Part shown: positions 1 through 8,442 of the stretch, piece after piece
Position numbering within the stretch: position 1 is the first letter of the stretch
How the letters are laid out: each line of letters begins with the position of its first letter
Source of the DNA: Hyphomicrobiales bacterium
GTDB lineage: Bacteria > Pseudomonadota > Alphaproteobacteria > Rhizobiales > Rhizobiaceae
Direction: 5' to 3'
DNA length: 64,000 nt
Assembly: GCA_900472575.1 (NCBI GenBank)
Contig: UCIV01000034.1
Span: 1-64,000, forward strand
Translations under genes and position numbers: made by a program
The notes under the pieces: model-generated
The model's database searches: none
What the model was told of the DNA's origin: nothing
What the model saw: the letters and a program-made list of their open reading frames with translations, nothing else

Positions 1-55
1 GCTCGTCAGGCTCATAACCTGAAGGCCGCAGGTTCAAATCCTGCCCCCGCAACCA
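1..55 (+). tRNA. tRNA-fMet (CAT), 5' end outside window
   Basis: The sequence has an anticodon stem TCAGG/CCTGA around the loop CTCATAA (anticodon CAT), a T arm gcagg-ttcaaat-cctgc at 28-44, and an acceptor strand, discriminator A52 and encoded CCA at 45-55. The 3' half is nearly identical to bacterial initiator tRNAs, and the acceptor strand ends in A at the 72 position, as in initiators with the C1:A72 mismatch. The first roughly 20 bases are missing at the window edge. In Rhizobiaceae this tRNA usually closes the rRNA operon (16S-Ile-Ala-23S-5S-fMet), so an rrn operon probably lies just to the left; that is inference. Confidence 0.93.
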
Positions 56-629
56 AAATTATCCAAAAGCCAAGAATAACCGCCATCCTCAGGAAATCGA
101 GGCCCAAAAACTCCGCTCTCCGCGGCTGAACGCGGAACATACATAAAGCAATGCCCCGCAGTCCCGAGCTTGCCGATGGTGGCCTTGCCTGTGGCTTTCG
201 CTGAGCGAAAGCTCGCCGTTGTAACGCAGTCCGTGCCGTAGTACCCAAGCCATGAAAGCGAGGGGAATACGGCTCAATCGAGTTTAGGCAAAACCTGGCC
301 AGAGACCCGCTTCTCCCCCAAATATTGAACAAGCCCCATCTGGGGCTTTTTTGTTTTTGAGGACATTTCCGGCTTGTTTATCGCGGGCAGCGGAACGGCC
401 GTTCCTTGTGGCGCAGTGATCGCAGCTCGCCAAAGTGCCTGAGCGGCACGCCATATTGCGGCGTTTCGTAAACTTGTGTGAATGTCGCTCCATGCAAGAC
501 ATCGAATATGTCCCGAAAGTTGCGAAATGTGCGGTGACACGTTGCGAGATCAAAGACATCCGCAATCGCGTCATCTTCAAATCGCGGGTCACTCTTTCAT
601 CAATGCCTTTGCATCAAGGAAAAAGATAT
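56..629. other. intergenic region between tRNA-fMet and uxaB, no gene seen
   Basis: No open frame here has a ribosome binding site or recognisable protein features. A minus-strand frame over 12-332 runs into the tRNA and is spurious. The only clear element is the terminator at 331-357. The uxaB-frame extension from 435 to 629 lacks a Shine-Dalgarno sequence and is probably leader/promoter DNA. Confidence 0.6.
331..357 (+). terminator. rho-independent terminator downstream of tRNA-fMet
   Basis: The stem AAGCCCC/GGGGCTT has a 4-nt loop (atct) and is followed by a T-rich run up to 357. Its position 275 bases after the tRNA fits the end of an rRNA operon transcript. Confidence 0.75.
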
Positions 630-2084
630 ATGAAACGTCTCGATGAGAGCTTTCTGAAGGGCCGCGCCCGCCCGACCCCGCGTGTTTTGCAATGGGGAGA
701 AGGCAATTTCCTGCGCTCTTTCGTCGACTGGAAGATCGACCTTCTGAACGAGAAGGCAGGCTCCGACTGGGGGGTCATCGTTCTTCGCCCGATCGCCGGC
801 GGTTTGCCCTTCACGCTTAACGAACAGAACGGCGTCTACACGGTCCTCTCCCGCGGCATGAACGATGCCGGCGAAAAGGTCTCCGAGCCGCGGCTGGTCG
901 CCTGCGTGCGCCAGGAGATCCCCTCGCATGAGAGCTGGCAGGATGTGCTGGCTCTGGCACATGATCCGAACATCACCGTCGTCGTCTCGAACACGACCGA
1001 TGCCGGCATTGCCTATGTTCCAACGGTCAAGTTCGAAGATGCGCCGCAGGTTTCCTTCCCCGGCAAGATGACCCGCTTTCTCTTCGAGCGCTGGACGGCA
1101 TTCAGCGGAAAGCCTGAAGCCGGCCTGCAGATGATCGCCTGCGAACTCATCGACCATAACGGCGACGAGCTGCGGCGCATCGTTCTGCAGCATGCAAACG
1201 AATGGAAACTCGATCCTGCCTTCATCACATGGCTGGAGAAGAATAACGCCTTCTACAACACGCTGGTCGACCGGATCGTGCCCGGTTATCCTCGTGCCGA
1301 GGCTGATGCTCTGGCAGAAGAACTCGGTTACGAAGACAAGTTCATGTCCGCCGCCGAGCTTTTTCATTTCTTCGTAATCGAAAAGAAGCCGGGCATGCCG
1401 GACCTGCGGATCCCGCTTGCCGATCATGATGAGGGTACGCTCGTCGTCGAGGATGCAACGCCCTATAAGGCGCGCAAGGTGGCCATCCTCAACGGCGCGC
1501 ATACTGGACTTTGCGCACTCTCGCTGCTGGCCGGTGTCGAATCGGTCGGTGAGGCCGTGACGCAGCCTGCAGGTGCAAAATTCCTCGACCGGCTTCTCAA
1601 CGAGGAGGTCATTCCGTTCCTGACGCTGCCCAAGGCAGAGCTGGAAGAGTTTGCCGCAGCCGTGCTGCGCCGGTTCCAGAACCCCTATATCCGGCACCTC
1701 TGGTATGACATCAGCCTCAATGGCATCGTCAAATACCAGACGCGCAATCTGGAGCGGTTGCTTGCCTATCAAGAAAAGTTCGGCAAGCCGGCACCGCTGA
1801 TGACGCTGTCGCTCGCATCATGGCTGGCCTTCTATCTGGGTCGGTTCAAGGGGGCGGACACGCTTCCGCCGCGCGATGCAGCCGAGGTGGTCGAAAAGAT
1901 TAAGGCGATCGGTGCGCTCGGTGATGTCGAAGCCGTGGTTGCCGCCTATCTGCAGGAAACGTCCTTCTGGGGCCGCTCTATCGACACAGCTGAGCTGCGT
2001 GCCAAGGTTGTCGAGGATTTCCGGTATCTCAATGAAGAAGCCTTCTCCTTCGACCGTCTGCAGGCTTTCCTCGACAAGGCCTGA
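630..2084 (+). CDS. uxaB: tagaturonate reductase (altronate oxidoreductase)
   Basis: This 484-residue protein matches the usual length of UxaB (about 483). The family reduces D-tagaturonate to D-altronate with NADH in galacturonate catabolism. It belongs to the polyol-specific long-chain dehydrogenases: the N-terminus holds QWGEGNFLRSFVDW, typical of UxaB, and the catalytic N-x-x-H lies in ILNGAHTGL. The start chosen is the ATG at 630 behind AAGGA (616-620); the frame stays open back to 435 but without a ribosome site. It is a single gene with no other uronate genes (uxaA, uxaC) nearby, so the rest of the pathway must be elsewhere. Mannitol or fructuronate reductase (UxuB) is the nearest alternative, less likely from the N-terminal motif. 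Confidence 0.88.
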   Translation: MKRLDESFLKGRARPTPRVLQWGEGNFLRSFVDWKIDLLNEKAGSDWGVIVLRPIAGGLPFTLNEQNGVYTVLSRGMNDAGEKVSEPRLVACVRQEIPSHESWQDVLALAHDPNITVVVSNTTDAGIAYVPTVKFEDAPQVSFPGKMTRFLFERWTAFSGKPEAGLQMIACELIDHNGDELRRIVLQHANEWKLDPAFITWLEKNNAFYNTLVDRIVPGYPRAEADALAEELGYEDKFMSAAELFHFFVIEKKPGMPDLRIPLADHDEGTLVVEDATPYKARKVAILNGAHTGLCALSLLAGVESVGEAVTQPAGAKFLDRLLNEEVIPFLTLPKAELEEFAAAVLRRFQNPYIRHLWYDISLNGIVKYQTRNLERLLAYQEKFGKPAPLMTLSLASWLAFYLGRFKGADTLPPRDAAEVVEKIKAIGALGDVEAVVAAYLQETSFWGRSIDTAELRAKVVEDFRYLNEEAFSFDRLQAFLDKA

Positions 2085-2096
2085 GACCAACAAAAA

Positions 2097-2122
2097 CGTG
2101 CCCCGATTTCTCTCGGGGCACG
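2097..2122 (+). terminator. hairpin downstream of uxaB
   Basis: The stem CGTGCCCCG/CGGGGCACG starts 12 bases after the uxaB stop. There is no strong T-run, so it is either a weak terminator or an RNA-stabilising hairpin. It immediately precedes the palindromic repeat at 2129-2230. Confidence 0.5.
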
Positions 2123-2128
2123 TTCATC

Positions 2129-2230
2129 TAAGGCACGGCGCGATCTTTCAGATTCGCTCTCCGTGCCTTAGCTCTTTGTTTTTAATCATGTCTTTATCCA
2201 GAAACCGGTAACCCCTTTCGGGAGACATGC
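2129..2230. repeat. RIME-like intergenic palindromic repeat (two palindromes)
   Basis: There are two adjacent palindromes. The first has TAAGGCACGG (2129-2138) against CCGTGCCTTA (2161-2170). The second has CATGTCT (2188-2194) against AGACATG (2223-2229), enclosing the ACCGGT...TTTCGGG core often seen between rhizobial genes. A unit of about 100 bases with two large palindromes matches the description of Rhizobium-specific intergenic mosaic elements (RIME). It lies between the convergent uxaB and the membrane protein gene. Assignment is from memory of the motif, not from a genome comparison. Confidence 0.6.
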
Positions 2231-2316
2231 TGTCGACTGGCGGTAACTTGGCGGCGGCGCGATCGGGAGGGATTATCGCACCGCCTCGGGGTCGGCTTGA
2301 GGCCGGATGCCCCTTT

Positions 2317-3228
2317 TCAGACCGGCAACGGAATCAGAGTCCAGAAGCCGAGGAAAGTCAGCCCGTTGAAGACCAGCGTCATCAGCGCGATGGTGCAGGC
2401 CGGCGGGTCGATATGGGTGTCACCGTGGCAGAGAAACAGCCGGGCGAAAAACTCACCGACGAAGGCACAGACAAGACCGGCGATTGCGGCCCAGATGATG
2501 CTGCCGGAGGATGCGCCGACGATGGCAGCCGGCAGCATGATATGGTGGGTCACCGGCGTCAGCACCCCGACAGTCAGAAACAGCAGGCTGGATGCGGCGA
2601 TGCCGAAGGCCAAAAGTGCGCCCGGCGTGCCATAGGTTAGCCCAAGCCATCCGCCGAGCAGACCGCCTCCGATACCGATCATCACCAGCTGGCCGACGCC
2701 GCTCTGGAAGACCAGCCACTTGGTGGCGTCGGTCGGCTCGAAGAACTTGCGGCCGGGTTCGGCCTTGCCGCACAGGCCGCAGGTGCCCCAGATGAAGCGG
2801 GCAATGAAGGCCGAGATGACGACGGTTATGCCGGGAAGGTCAGTCCAGGCGAGCGTCGGCGAAAAATTCGGCACCATGGTGAGCAGCCAGAAAATTACAT
2901 AACCGACAATGCCGAAGGCGCCGCCGACAAGAAGTACATCCGGGCTGTTGAGGCCCATGCCGGCAGTCACGATATTGCGGCCGGTATCAAGCTTACCCTT
3001 GCTGGCGGCATAGGCTGCTGCGGCAACACCCGAGGCGAAGCCACCGACATGGGGGCCGAACACACCGAAAGGGATGCCGAAGAAATCCGTCGCCGCGGGG
3101 GCAACCGCAAGCTGGATGCCGACGCCAAGCATCGTCAGGATGCCGACGAAGGCGAAAGCAGGCAAGGCGCCGATTGCGGCGCCGAAAATCCCGCCGCCAA
3201 AGGCGACGAGCAGACCGAGCATTGTCAT
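2317..3228 (-). CDS. polytopic membrane protein of unknown function, divergent from the microcompartment operon
   Basis: This is a 303-residue, very hydrophobic, glycine/alanine-rich protein with about nine or ten predicted membrane segments. The start at 3228 has GGAGG seven bases upstream (3240-3236). I do not recognise a named family. Visible features are a Cys pair in GTCGLCGK near the middle and a CHGDTHIDPPAC stretch close to the C-terminus, the latter with acidic, His and Cys residues that could bind metal or substrate. It is transcribed away from the glycyl radical microcompartment genes and shares their 615-base control region, so a role in substrate or product transport for that pathway is possible but unproven. 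It could equally be an unrelated permease. Confidence 0.7.
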   Translation of the reverse strand: MTMLGLLVAFGGGIFGAAIGALPAFAFVGILTMLGVGIQLAVAPAATDFFGIPFGVFGPHVGGFASGVAAAAYAASKGKLDTGRNIVTAGMGLNSPDVLLVGGAFGIVGYVIFWLLTMVPNFSPTLAWTDLPGITVVISAFIARFIWGTCGLCGKAEPGRKFFEPTDATKWLVFQSGVGQLVMIGIGGGLLGGWLGLTYGTPGALLAFGIAASSLLFLTVGVLTPVTHHIMLPAAIVGASSGSIIWAAIAGLVCAFVGEFFARLFLCHGDTHIDPPACTIALMTLVFNGLTFLGFWTLIPLPV

Positions 3229-3253
3229 TCCATTTCCTCCTTGGGATGCCGGT

Positions 3254-3268
3254 GGCACGATACGTGCC
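3254..3268. promoter_or_regulatory. 15-bp palindrome, possible operator
   Basis: GGCACG-ATA-CGTGCC is a perfect palindrome with a 3-base centre. It lies about 26 bases upstream of the start of the divergent membrane protein gene and just before its GGAGG. This is where a repressor operator or a 5'-leader hairpin would sit. The binding protein is unknown. Confidence 0.35.
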
Positions 3269-3741
3269 GCCCCGGCCGTCACCTGTCCAAATCTCGTGGA
3301 CACCTCTCTCTTCTGTCCCGATCGGACATCCCAGCCTCTCCGCGCGCATGTTCCCACCGGCTGAGCGCAACTGCCCAGCCGCCGCAATCGCTAACGCGTC
3401 TTGCGAGTCCCATGTTTTTAAGGAATGTCGATCAAGGCGAAGATTATCGAGACGCGCTCGAACGGGTCAACGCAACAGGTTTGGCCTCGAAGGGTAGTTT
3501 CTTGACAGCCGACACTCCGATGTCAGTAGTTCGGAAAAATTTTTATCAAAATCAGTGACTTGCGCTTTTGGTCGCAGGCTTTTGAGCGGTGCAGGACGGC
3601 CTCGGAAGCGTCCCCAGTGCTTGCTGCGATGACAAGAAAACACCGCATGTGGTGATCCCTTGTCATGCGCTTTTCGCCGAATTGCGCCGATGATGGTCCG
3701 AACCACCTCATTTCTAAGGTGTTTTCCGATTTTCCCTGTCA

Positions 3742-3784
3742 GGTCAATTATTTACCCGCGCTGGTCAAGACGGTCTCGTTGACC
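3742..3784 (+). promoter_or_regulatory. repeated GGTCAA half-sites upstream of the microcompartment operon
   Basis: GGTCAA occurs at 3742-3747 and again at 3763-3768, exactly 21 bases (two helical turns) apart, and its inverse TTGACC at 3779-3784. Direct repeats on the same DNA face at this distance are the usual arrangement for AraC-family dimers, and the last gene of the operon is an AraC-type response regulator. The rest of 3229-3843 shows no gene. I do not see a convincing sigma-54 (-24/-12) or FNR/FixK (TTGAT-N4-ATCAA) site in it. Confidence 0.4.
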
Positions 3785-3843
3785 CTTGAGGTGCGGCGGG
3801 CCTACCTTTTTCGACAGGAGGTGCCGGACCAAACGACCAGTGA

Positions 3844-4482
3844 ATGGCCATTGGGCGATCCCGGCAGATAGTGAAATTCATGGCAAAGCCCAGCGACAAC
3901 AAGATCCTGATGATCGTCGGTGACTATACCGAGGATTATGAAGCGATGGTGCCGTTTCAGGCCTTGCAGATGCTCGGCCTTCAGGTTGACGCAGTCTGTC
4001 CCGGCAAGCGTCGGGGCGAGATGGTCAAGACCGCGATCCACGATTTCGAGGGCGACCAGACCTATTCGGAAAAGCCCGGACACCTGTTCCGGATCAATGC
4101 CGATTTCGCTCTGGTCGAGCCGGAGAATTACTCCGGTCTTTATCTCGCCGGTGGCCGGGCCTGCGAATATCTGCGCCTCGATAAACAGGTGCTGAACATC
4201 ATAAGGGCTTTCATGGAAGGGAGTAGGCCGGTGGCCGCTATCTGTCATGGCCCGCAATTGCTGACCGCCGCCGATGTGGTGCGCGGGCGCAAGCTGACAG
4301 CCTATCCCGCGGTCGAACCGGAGGTTCGGTTGGCTGGCGGTAATTTCGTTTCGATCGCGGCCGATGATGCCGTGACCGATGGAAACCTCGTAACCGCGCC
4401 GGCCTGGCTGGCACATCCGAAACTGATGCGCGGCTTCGTGCAGCTGGTTTCTCCCACCATTCTGAACTGCCCAATACCCTGA
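3844..4482 (+). CDS. DJ-1/PfpI family protein
   Basis: This is a 212-residue protein of the DJ-1/PfpI (class I glutamine amidotransferase-like) superfamily. The nucleophile elbow AAICHG carries Cys134, and an acidic YTEDYE segment lies near the N-terminus. Members act as deglycases, chaperones or hydrolases on reactive aldehydes such as methylglyoxal; protection from aldehyde leaking from the microcompartment would make sense here but is inference. It is the first gene of the operon. The start is odd: a strong AGGAGGTG sits at 3816-3823, 20 bases before the ATG at 3844, which directly follows an in-frame stop. The next in-frame ATG at 3880 (giving 200 residues) has no ribosome site either. 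Confidence 0.82.
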   Translation: MAIGRSRQIVKFMAKPSDNKILMIVGDYTEDYEAMVPFQALQMLGLQVDAVCPGKRRGEMVKTAIHDFEGDQTYSEKPGHLFRINADFALVEPENYSGLYLAGGRACEYLRLDKQVLNIIRAFMEGSRPVAAICHGPQLLTAADVVRGRKLTAYPAVEPEVRLAGGNFVSIAADDAVTDGNLVTAPAWLAHPKLMRGFVQLVSPTILNCPIP

Positions 4483-4545
4483 ACTGCAAGACGCGCTCCC
4501 GCTGGCTTGAGGCCGTGGGAACGACATTCACTCCTGGAGGACGTA

Positions 4546-7086
4546 ATGATTGAGAAGGGCTTTTCCAAACCGACCGACCGCATATTGCGGTTGAAGAAAC
4601 AGATCATCGACGCGCGGCCGCATGTCGAGTCCGAGCGCGCCGTGCTTGCGACCCAGGCCTACAAGGAAACAGAGGGCCTGCCGCCGATCCTTCGTCGCGC
4701 CAAGGTGGTCGAGAAGATTTTCAACGAGCTGCCGGTGACGATCCGCGACGACGAACTGGTCGTCGGCGCCATTACCAAGAATCCGCGCTCGACCGAAATC
4801 TGCCCGGAATTCTCGTTTGACTGGGTGGAGAAGGAATTCGAGACCATGGCAACGCGTGTTGCCGATCCTTTCGAGATCCCGAAGCAGACGGCAGACGAGC
4901 TGCGTGAGGCCTTCAAATACTGGCCGGGCCGCACCACGAGCGACCTCGCTTCATCCTACATGTCGCAGAAGGCCAAGGATTGCATCGCCAATGGTGTGTT
5001 CACGGTCGGCAACTATTTCTATGGCGGTGTCGGCCATGTCTGCGTCGATTACGGCAAGATCCTCAACATCGGCTTCAGCGGCGTGATTGCGGAAGCGGTC
5101 CGGCACCTCGAAGCGCTCGACCAGATGGATCCGTCCTATATCAAGAAGCAGCAATTCTATAACGCCGTTATCATCTCCTATAAGGCTGCAATAGACTTTG
5201 CGCATCGCTACGCTGCAAAGGCCCAGGAACTGGCCGGTCGCGAAAGCAACCCGACACGTCGGGCCGAACTGGAACAGATCGCCAAGAACTGCCGCCTTGT
5301 GCCCGAATATCCGGCTTCCAACTTCTGGGAAGCCTGCCAGACGATGTGGTTCATCCAGTGCATGCTGCAGATCGAATCCTCCGGTCACTCGATTTCGCCC
5401 GGCCGCTTCGACCAGTACATGTATCCCTTCCTGAAGGCCGACACGTCGATCAGCCGTGAATTCGCCCAGGAAATGATCGACTGCATCTGGATCAAGCTCA
5501 ACGACGTCAACAAGACCCGCGACGAAGTCTCGGCCCAGGCCTTTGCCGGTTATGCCGTGTTCCAGAACCTCTGCGTCGGTGGCCAGACGCCGGAGGGTCG
5601 CGATGCGACCAACGACGTTTCCTACATGTGCATGGAAGCAACGGTTCATTGCCGCCTGCCGGCACCGTCCTTCTCCATCCGTGTCTGGCAGGGCACGCCG
5701 GACGAATTCCTCTATCGGGCTGCTGAAGTCATCCGCCTCGGTCTCGGTGTTCCGGCTGTCTATAACGACGAAGTCATCATTCCGGCGCTGCAGAACCGCG
5801 GTGTCTCGCTGGCCGATGCCCGCGACTACGGCATTGTCGGCTGCGTCGAGCCGCAGGCAATCCACAAGACCGAAGGCTGGCACGATGCTGCCTTCTTCAA
5901 CGTCGCCAAGGTTCTCGAAATCACGCTGAACGACGGCAAGGTGGGCTCGACCCAACTCGGCCCGGTCACCGGCGATCCGAAGCGCTGGACCTCGATCGAA
6001 GATTTCTATGACGCCTTCAACAAGCAGATGGCCTTCTTCGTCAAATATCTGGCCGAAGCCGACAACTGCGTCGACATCGCCCATGGCGAACGTGCGCCGC
6101 TGCCGTTCCTGTCTCCGATGGTCGAAGACTGCATGGGACGGGGCAAGTCGCTGCAGGAAGGTGGAGCGCTCTACAACTTCACCGGTCCGCAGGCCTTCGG
6201 TGTCGCCGATACGGGTGACTCCGTCTACGCCATGAAGAAGTTCGTCTTCGACGAAAAGAAGATCTCCATGGCCGAACTGAAGGAAGCGCTCGACGCCAAT
6301 TTCGGGCTTGCCATCGGCCAGAAGGCCAATACGGCCGGCGGTGGCGAACTGACGGAAGGCCAGATCTACGAGGCCGTCCGCAAGGTGTTGTCGTCCAACA
6401 AATCGATGGATGTGACGGCGCTGAAGGAAGAGGTCTATCGCACGCTATCGACCGATACGATCACGGCGCCTGCCGGTTCGTCGAAATATGAAGGCATCCG
6501 CCGCCTGCTCGACTCGGCCGAAAGTTTTGGCAACGACATCGACGATGTCGATCTGATCGCCCGCAAATGCGCCCAGATCTATTGCCTCGAAGTCGAAAAG
6601 TACAAGAACCCGCGCGGTGGCCAGTTCCAGGCCGGTATCTATCCGGTCTCGGCCAACGTGTTGTTCGGCAAGGATGTCGGTGCATTGCCTGACGGCCGTC
6701 CGGCCAAGGCCCCGCTTGCAGACGGTGTCTCGCCCCGCCAGGGTAAGGACCATCTGGGACCGACGGCTGCGGCAAACTCCGTTGCCAAGCTCGACCACTT
6801 CATCGCCTCGAACGGCACGCTGTATAACCAGAAGTTCCTGCCCTCGGCTCTCGCCGGCGACAACGGGTTGCGCAACTTCGCCTCGCTGGTCCGCTCCTAC
6901 TTCGACCAGAAGGGCATGCACGTACAGTTCAACGTCGTCGACCGCGATACGCTACTCGCAGCCCAGAAGGACCCGGAAGCCTATCGCGATCTCGTGGTTC
7001 GCGTGGCCGGTTACTCCGCCCAGTTCGTCGTGCTCGCCAAGGAAGTGCAGGACGACATCATCAGCCGTACGGAACAGCATTTCTGA
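4546..7086 (+). CDS. glycyl radical diol dehydratase (1,2-propanediol/glycerol type), microcompartment signature enzyme
   Basis: This 846-residue enzyme starts at the ATG at 4546 with GGAGG five bases before. The active-site motif GCVEPQ places the thiyl Cys at 433 and the general base Glu at 435, the same numbering as Clostridium butyricum glycerol dehydratase as I recall it. The C-terminal RVAGYSAQF places the glycyl radical at Gly822. The sequences around both sites (KTEGWHDAAFFN, ERAPLPFLSPM) match the glycerol/propanediol dehydratase class rather than choline lyase or pyruvate formate-lyase. Expected reaction: 1,2-propanediol to propionaldehyde, B12-independent and oxygen-sensitive. Relative to the clostridial enzyme there is an extra block of about 60 residues (587-646) with two amphipathic helices between Gly/Ala/Pro-rich linkers, possibly an internal encapsulation segment. 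Activated by the radical SAM protein at 15492-16409. Confidence 0.93.
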   Translation: MIEKGFSKPTDRILRLKKQIIDARPHVESERAVLATQAYKETEGLPPILRRAKVVEKIFNELPVTIRDDELVVGAITKNPRSTEICPEFSFDWVEKEFETMATRVADPFEIPKQTADELREAFKYWPGRTTSDLASSYMSQKAKDCIANGVFTVGNYFYGGVGHVCVDYGKILNIGFSGVIAEAVRHLEALDQMDPSYIKKQQFYNAVIISYKAAIDFAHRYAAKAQELAGRESNPTRRAELEQIAKNCRLVPEYPASNFWEACQTMWFIQCMLQIESSGHSISPGRFDQYMYPFLKADTSISREFAQEMIDCIWIKLNDVNKTRDEVSAQAFAGYAVFQNLCVGGQTPEGRDATNDVSYMCMEATVHCRLPAPSFSIRVWQGTPDEFLYRAAEVIRLGLGVPAVYNDEVIIPALQNRGVSLADARDYGIVGCVEPQAIHKTEGWHDAAFFNVAKVLEITLNDGKVGSTQLGPVTGDPKRWTSIEDFYDAFNKQMAFFVKYLAEADNCVDIAHGERAPLPFLSPMVEDCMGRGKSLQEGGALYNFTGPQAFGVADTGDSVYAMKKFVFDEKKISMAELKEALDANFGLAIGQKANTAGGGELTEGQIYEAVRKVLSSNKSMDVTALKEEVYRTLSTDTITAPAGSSKYEGIRRLLDSAESFGNDIDDVDLIARKCAQIYCLEVEKYKNPRGGQFQAGIYPVSANVLFGKDVGALPDGRPAKAPLADGVSPRQGKDHLGPTAAANSVAKLDHFIASNGTLYNQKFLPSALAGDNGLRNFASLVRSYFDQKGMHVQFNVVDRDTLLAAQKDPEAYRDLVVRVAGYSAQFVVLAKEVQDDIISRTEQHF

Positions 7087-7137
7087 GACGGTAATCCGGA
7101 CCCTGCCTGAAACGGGGTCGGGATCAGGAAACAGCCC

Positions 7138-7157
7138 GGGCGGGTCCCAGCCCGCCC
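7138..7157 (+). other. intercistronic hairpin between dehydratase and alcohol dehydrogenase genes
   Basis: The stem GGGCGGG/CCCGCCC has a 6-base loop and no T-run, within the 124-base gap after the dehydratase stop. An imperfect GACCC...GGGTC stem precedes it. Such hairpins often protect the 3' end of a highly expressed upstream message; a role here is inferred. Confidence 0.45.
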
Positions 7158-7210
7158 AGGTCACACAAAACCGAACGATACCGCTAATCCCGAACTGCAA
7201 CAGGTGACAT

Positions 7211-8350
7211 ATGCCTTCCTACAAAAGCTTCTCCCCCCGGACCGAGATCGTGTTCGGCGAAGGGTTGCTTGACCGGCTGCATGCCTATCGCGGGCAGCGG
7301 GTCGGGATCGTCACCGATGCCTTCATGGCGAAGTCCGGTCCGCTTGACCGGGTGCTGCGCCATCTCGATGGCTGCGAGATCAAGGTTTTCGATGAAGCCA
7401 TTCCCGAGCCGCCGATTGCGACCGTGACCAAGGGTGCCGGTGTCTTTGCCGAATTCCGTCCGCAGGTGCTTCTGGCGCTCGGGGGCGGTTCGCCGATCGA
7501 TGCCGCCAAGGCCATCCTGTCAGTCGTTCGCGCTACCGATACGGCGCAAAAAATTGAATTCGTCGCCATTCCGACGACCAGCGGCACGGGGTCGGAAGTG
7601 ACCTCATTCGCCATCATCTCCGATCCGGCAAACGGCAAGAAGTTCCCGCTGATCGCGAAAGAAATGGTGCCGGATGTGGCGATCCTCGATCCCGAATTCG
7701 TCCGCACGGCGCCGCCGAAAGTGACGGCGGATACTGGGATGGATGTCATCACCCATGCGCTTGAGGCCGTGGTTGCCAATGGCGCATCGCATTTTACCGA
7801 CGCCTTTGCCGAAAAGTCGCTGGAACTCGCCTTTGCCCACCTGCCGCGCGCCTATGACGACGGCAATGACATGGAGGCACGCGATGCGATGCATCAGTCC
7901 TCCTGCCTTGCCGGCCTTGCCTTCAGCGAGGCCGGGCTCGGGGTCAGCCATGGTCTTGCGCATGCGATCGGCGGGCGGATGCACCTCGTTCATGGGCGCA
8001 TCAATGCAGTGCTTCTGCCGCATGTGATCGCCTGGAATGCGGGGCTTGAGGACGATGCACCGGGTTGCCGCGAAACCGCCGCCCGTTATGCACGCATCGC
8101 CTCCCGCATAGGGCTGGACGTGCCGAGTGTCAGGGCAGGCGTCATCGCGCTGATCCGTGCGATCCAGGCACTCAATCAACGGTTCTCCATCCCGTCCACG
8201 CTTCGTGGCTTCGGCATGGATGCCGAGGAATATCGTCGGGCAATGCCCGATATGGCAGCGGCCGCCATGGCGGACGCCTGCACCGCAGGAAACCCACGCA
8301 GGCCCACGCTCGAGGAGCTTTCCATGCTTCTCGGCCGGGCCGGGGGCTAG
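7211..8350 (+). CDS. iron-containing alcohol dehydrogenase (microcompartment NAD+ recycling)
   Basis: This is a 379-residue group III Fe-dependent alcohol dehydrogenase. The NAD-binding GGGSPIDAAKA segment lies near residue 90, followed by the PTTSGTGSEVT signature. The metal-binding pattern D-x(3)-H (MDVITHALE) is followed by HGLAHAIGG and a later LVHG histidine. A weak AGGTG precedes the ATG. In diol-degrading microcompartments this enzyme reduces the aldehyde to the alcohol (propionaldehyde to 1-propanol) and regenerates NAD+ for the aldehyde dehydrogenase, as PduQ or EutG do. No encapsulation-like helix is visible at either end, so whether it is cargo or cytosolic is open. Confidence 0.88.
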   Translation: MPSYKSFSPRTEIVFGEGLLDRLHAYRGQRVGIVTDAFMAKSGPLDRVLRHLDGCEIKVFDEAIPEPPIATVTKGAGVFAEFRPQVLLALGGGSPIDAAKAILSVVRATDTAQKIEFVAIPTTSGTGSEVTSFAIISDPANGKKFPLIAKEMVPDVAILDPEFVRTAPPKVTADTGMDVITHALEAVVANGASHFTDAFAEKSLELAFAHLPRAYDDGNDMEARDAMHQSSCLAGLAFSEAGLGVSHGLAHAIGGRMHLVHGRINAVLLPHVIAWNAGLEDDAPGCRETAARYARIASRIGLDVPSVRAGVIALIRAIQALNQRFSIPSTLRGFGMDAEEYRRAMPDMAAAAMADACTAGNPRRPTLEELSMLLGRAGG

Positions 8351-8442
8351 GCCGGGAGGGAGGGGGCCGACGATTAAGTCCAACCCGCGAGAAACGGTCA
8401 TCACATCAACGTCTGAACACCGAAACGCTAAGGAGTTAAGTC

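Noticed and set aside
12..332. 106-residue minus-strand frame covering the tRNA region
   Set aside because: It runs through the tRNA gene, has no ribosome site, and its end resembles the false peptides commonly read from tRNA DNA.
600..1772. 390-residue minus-strand frame
   Set aside because: Shadow of uxaB on the opposite strand without protein-like features.
3467..3706. 79-residue minus-strand frame in the divergent control region
   Set aside because: No ribosome site, no recognisable sequence, and overlap with several competing short frames.
3229..3843. FNR/FixK box or sigma-54 promoter before the microcompartment operon
   Set aside because: Several partial ATCAA half-sites and TTGACA-like words were checked, but none had the second half or proper spacing.
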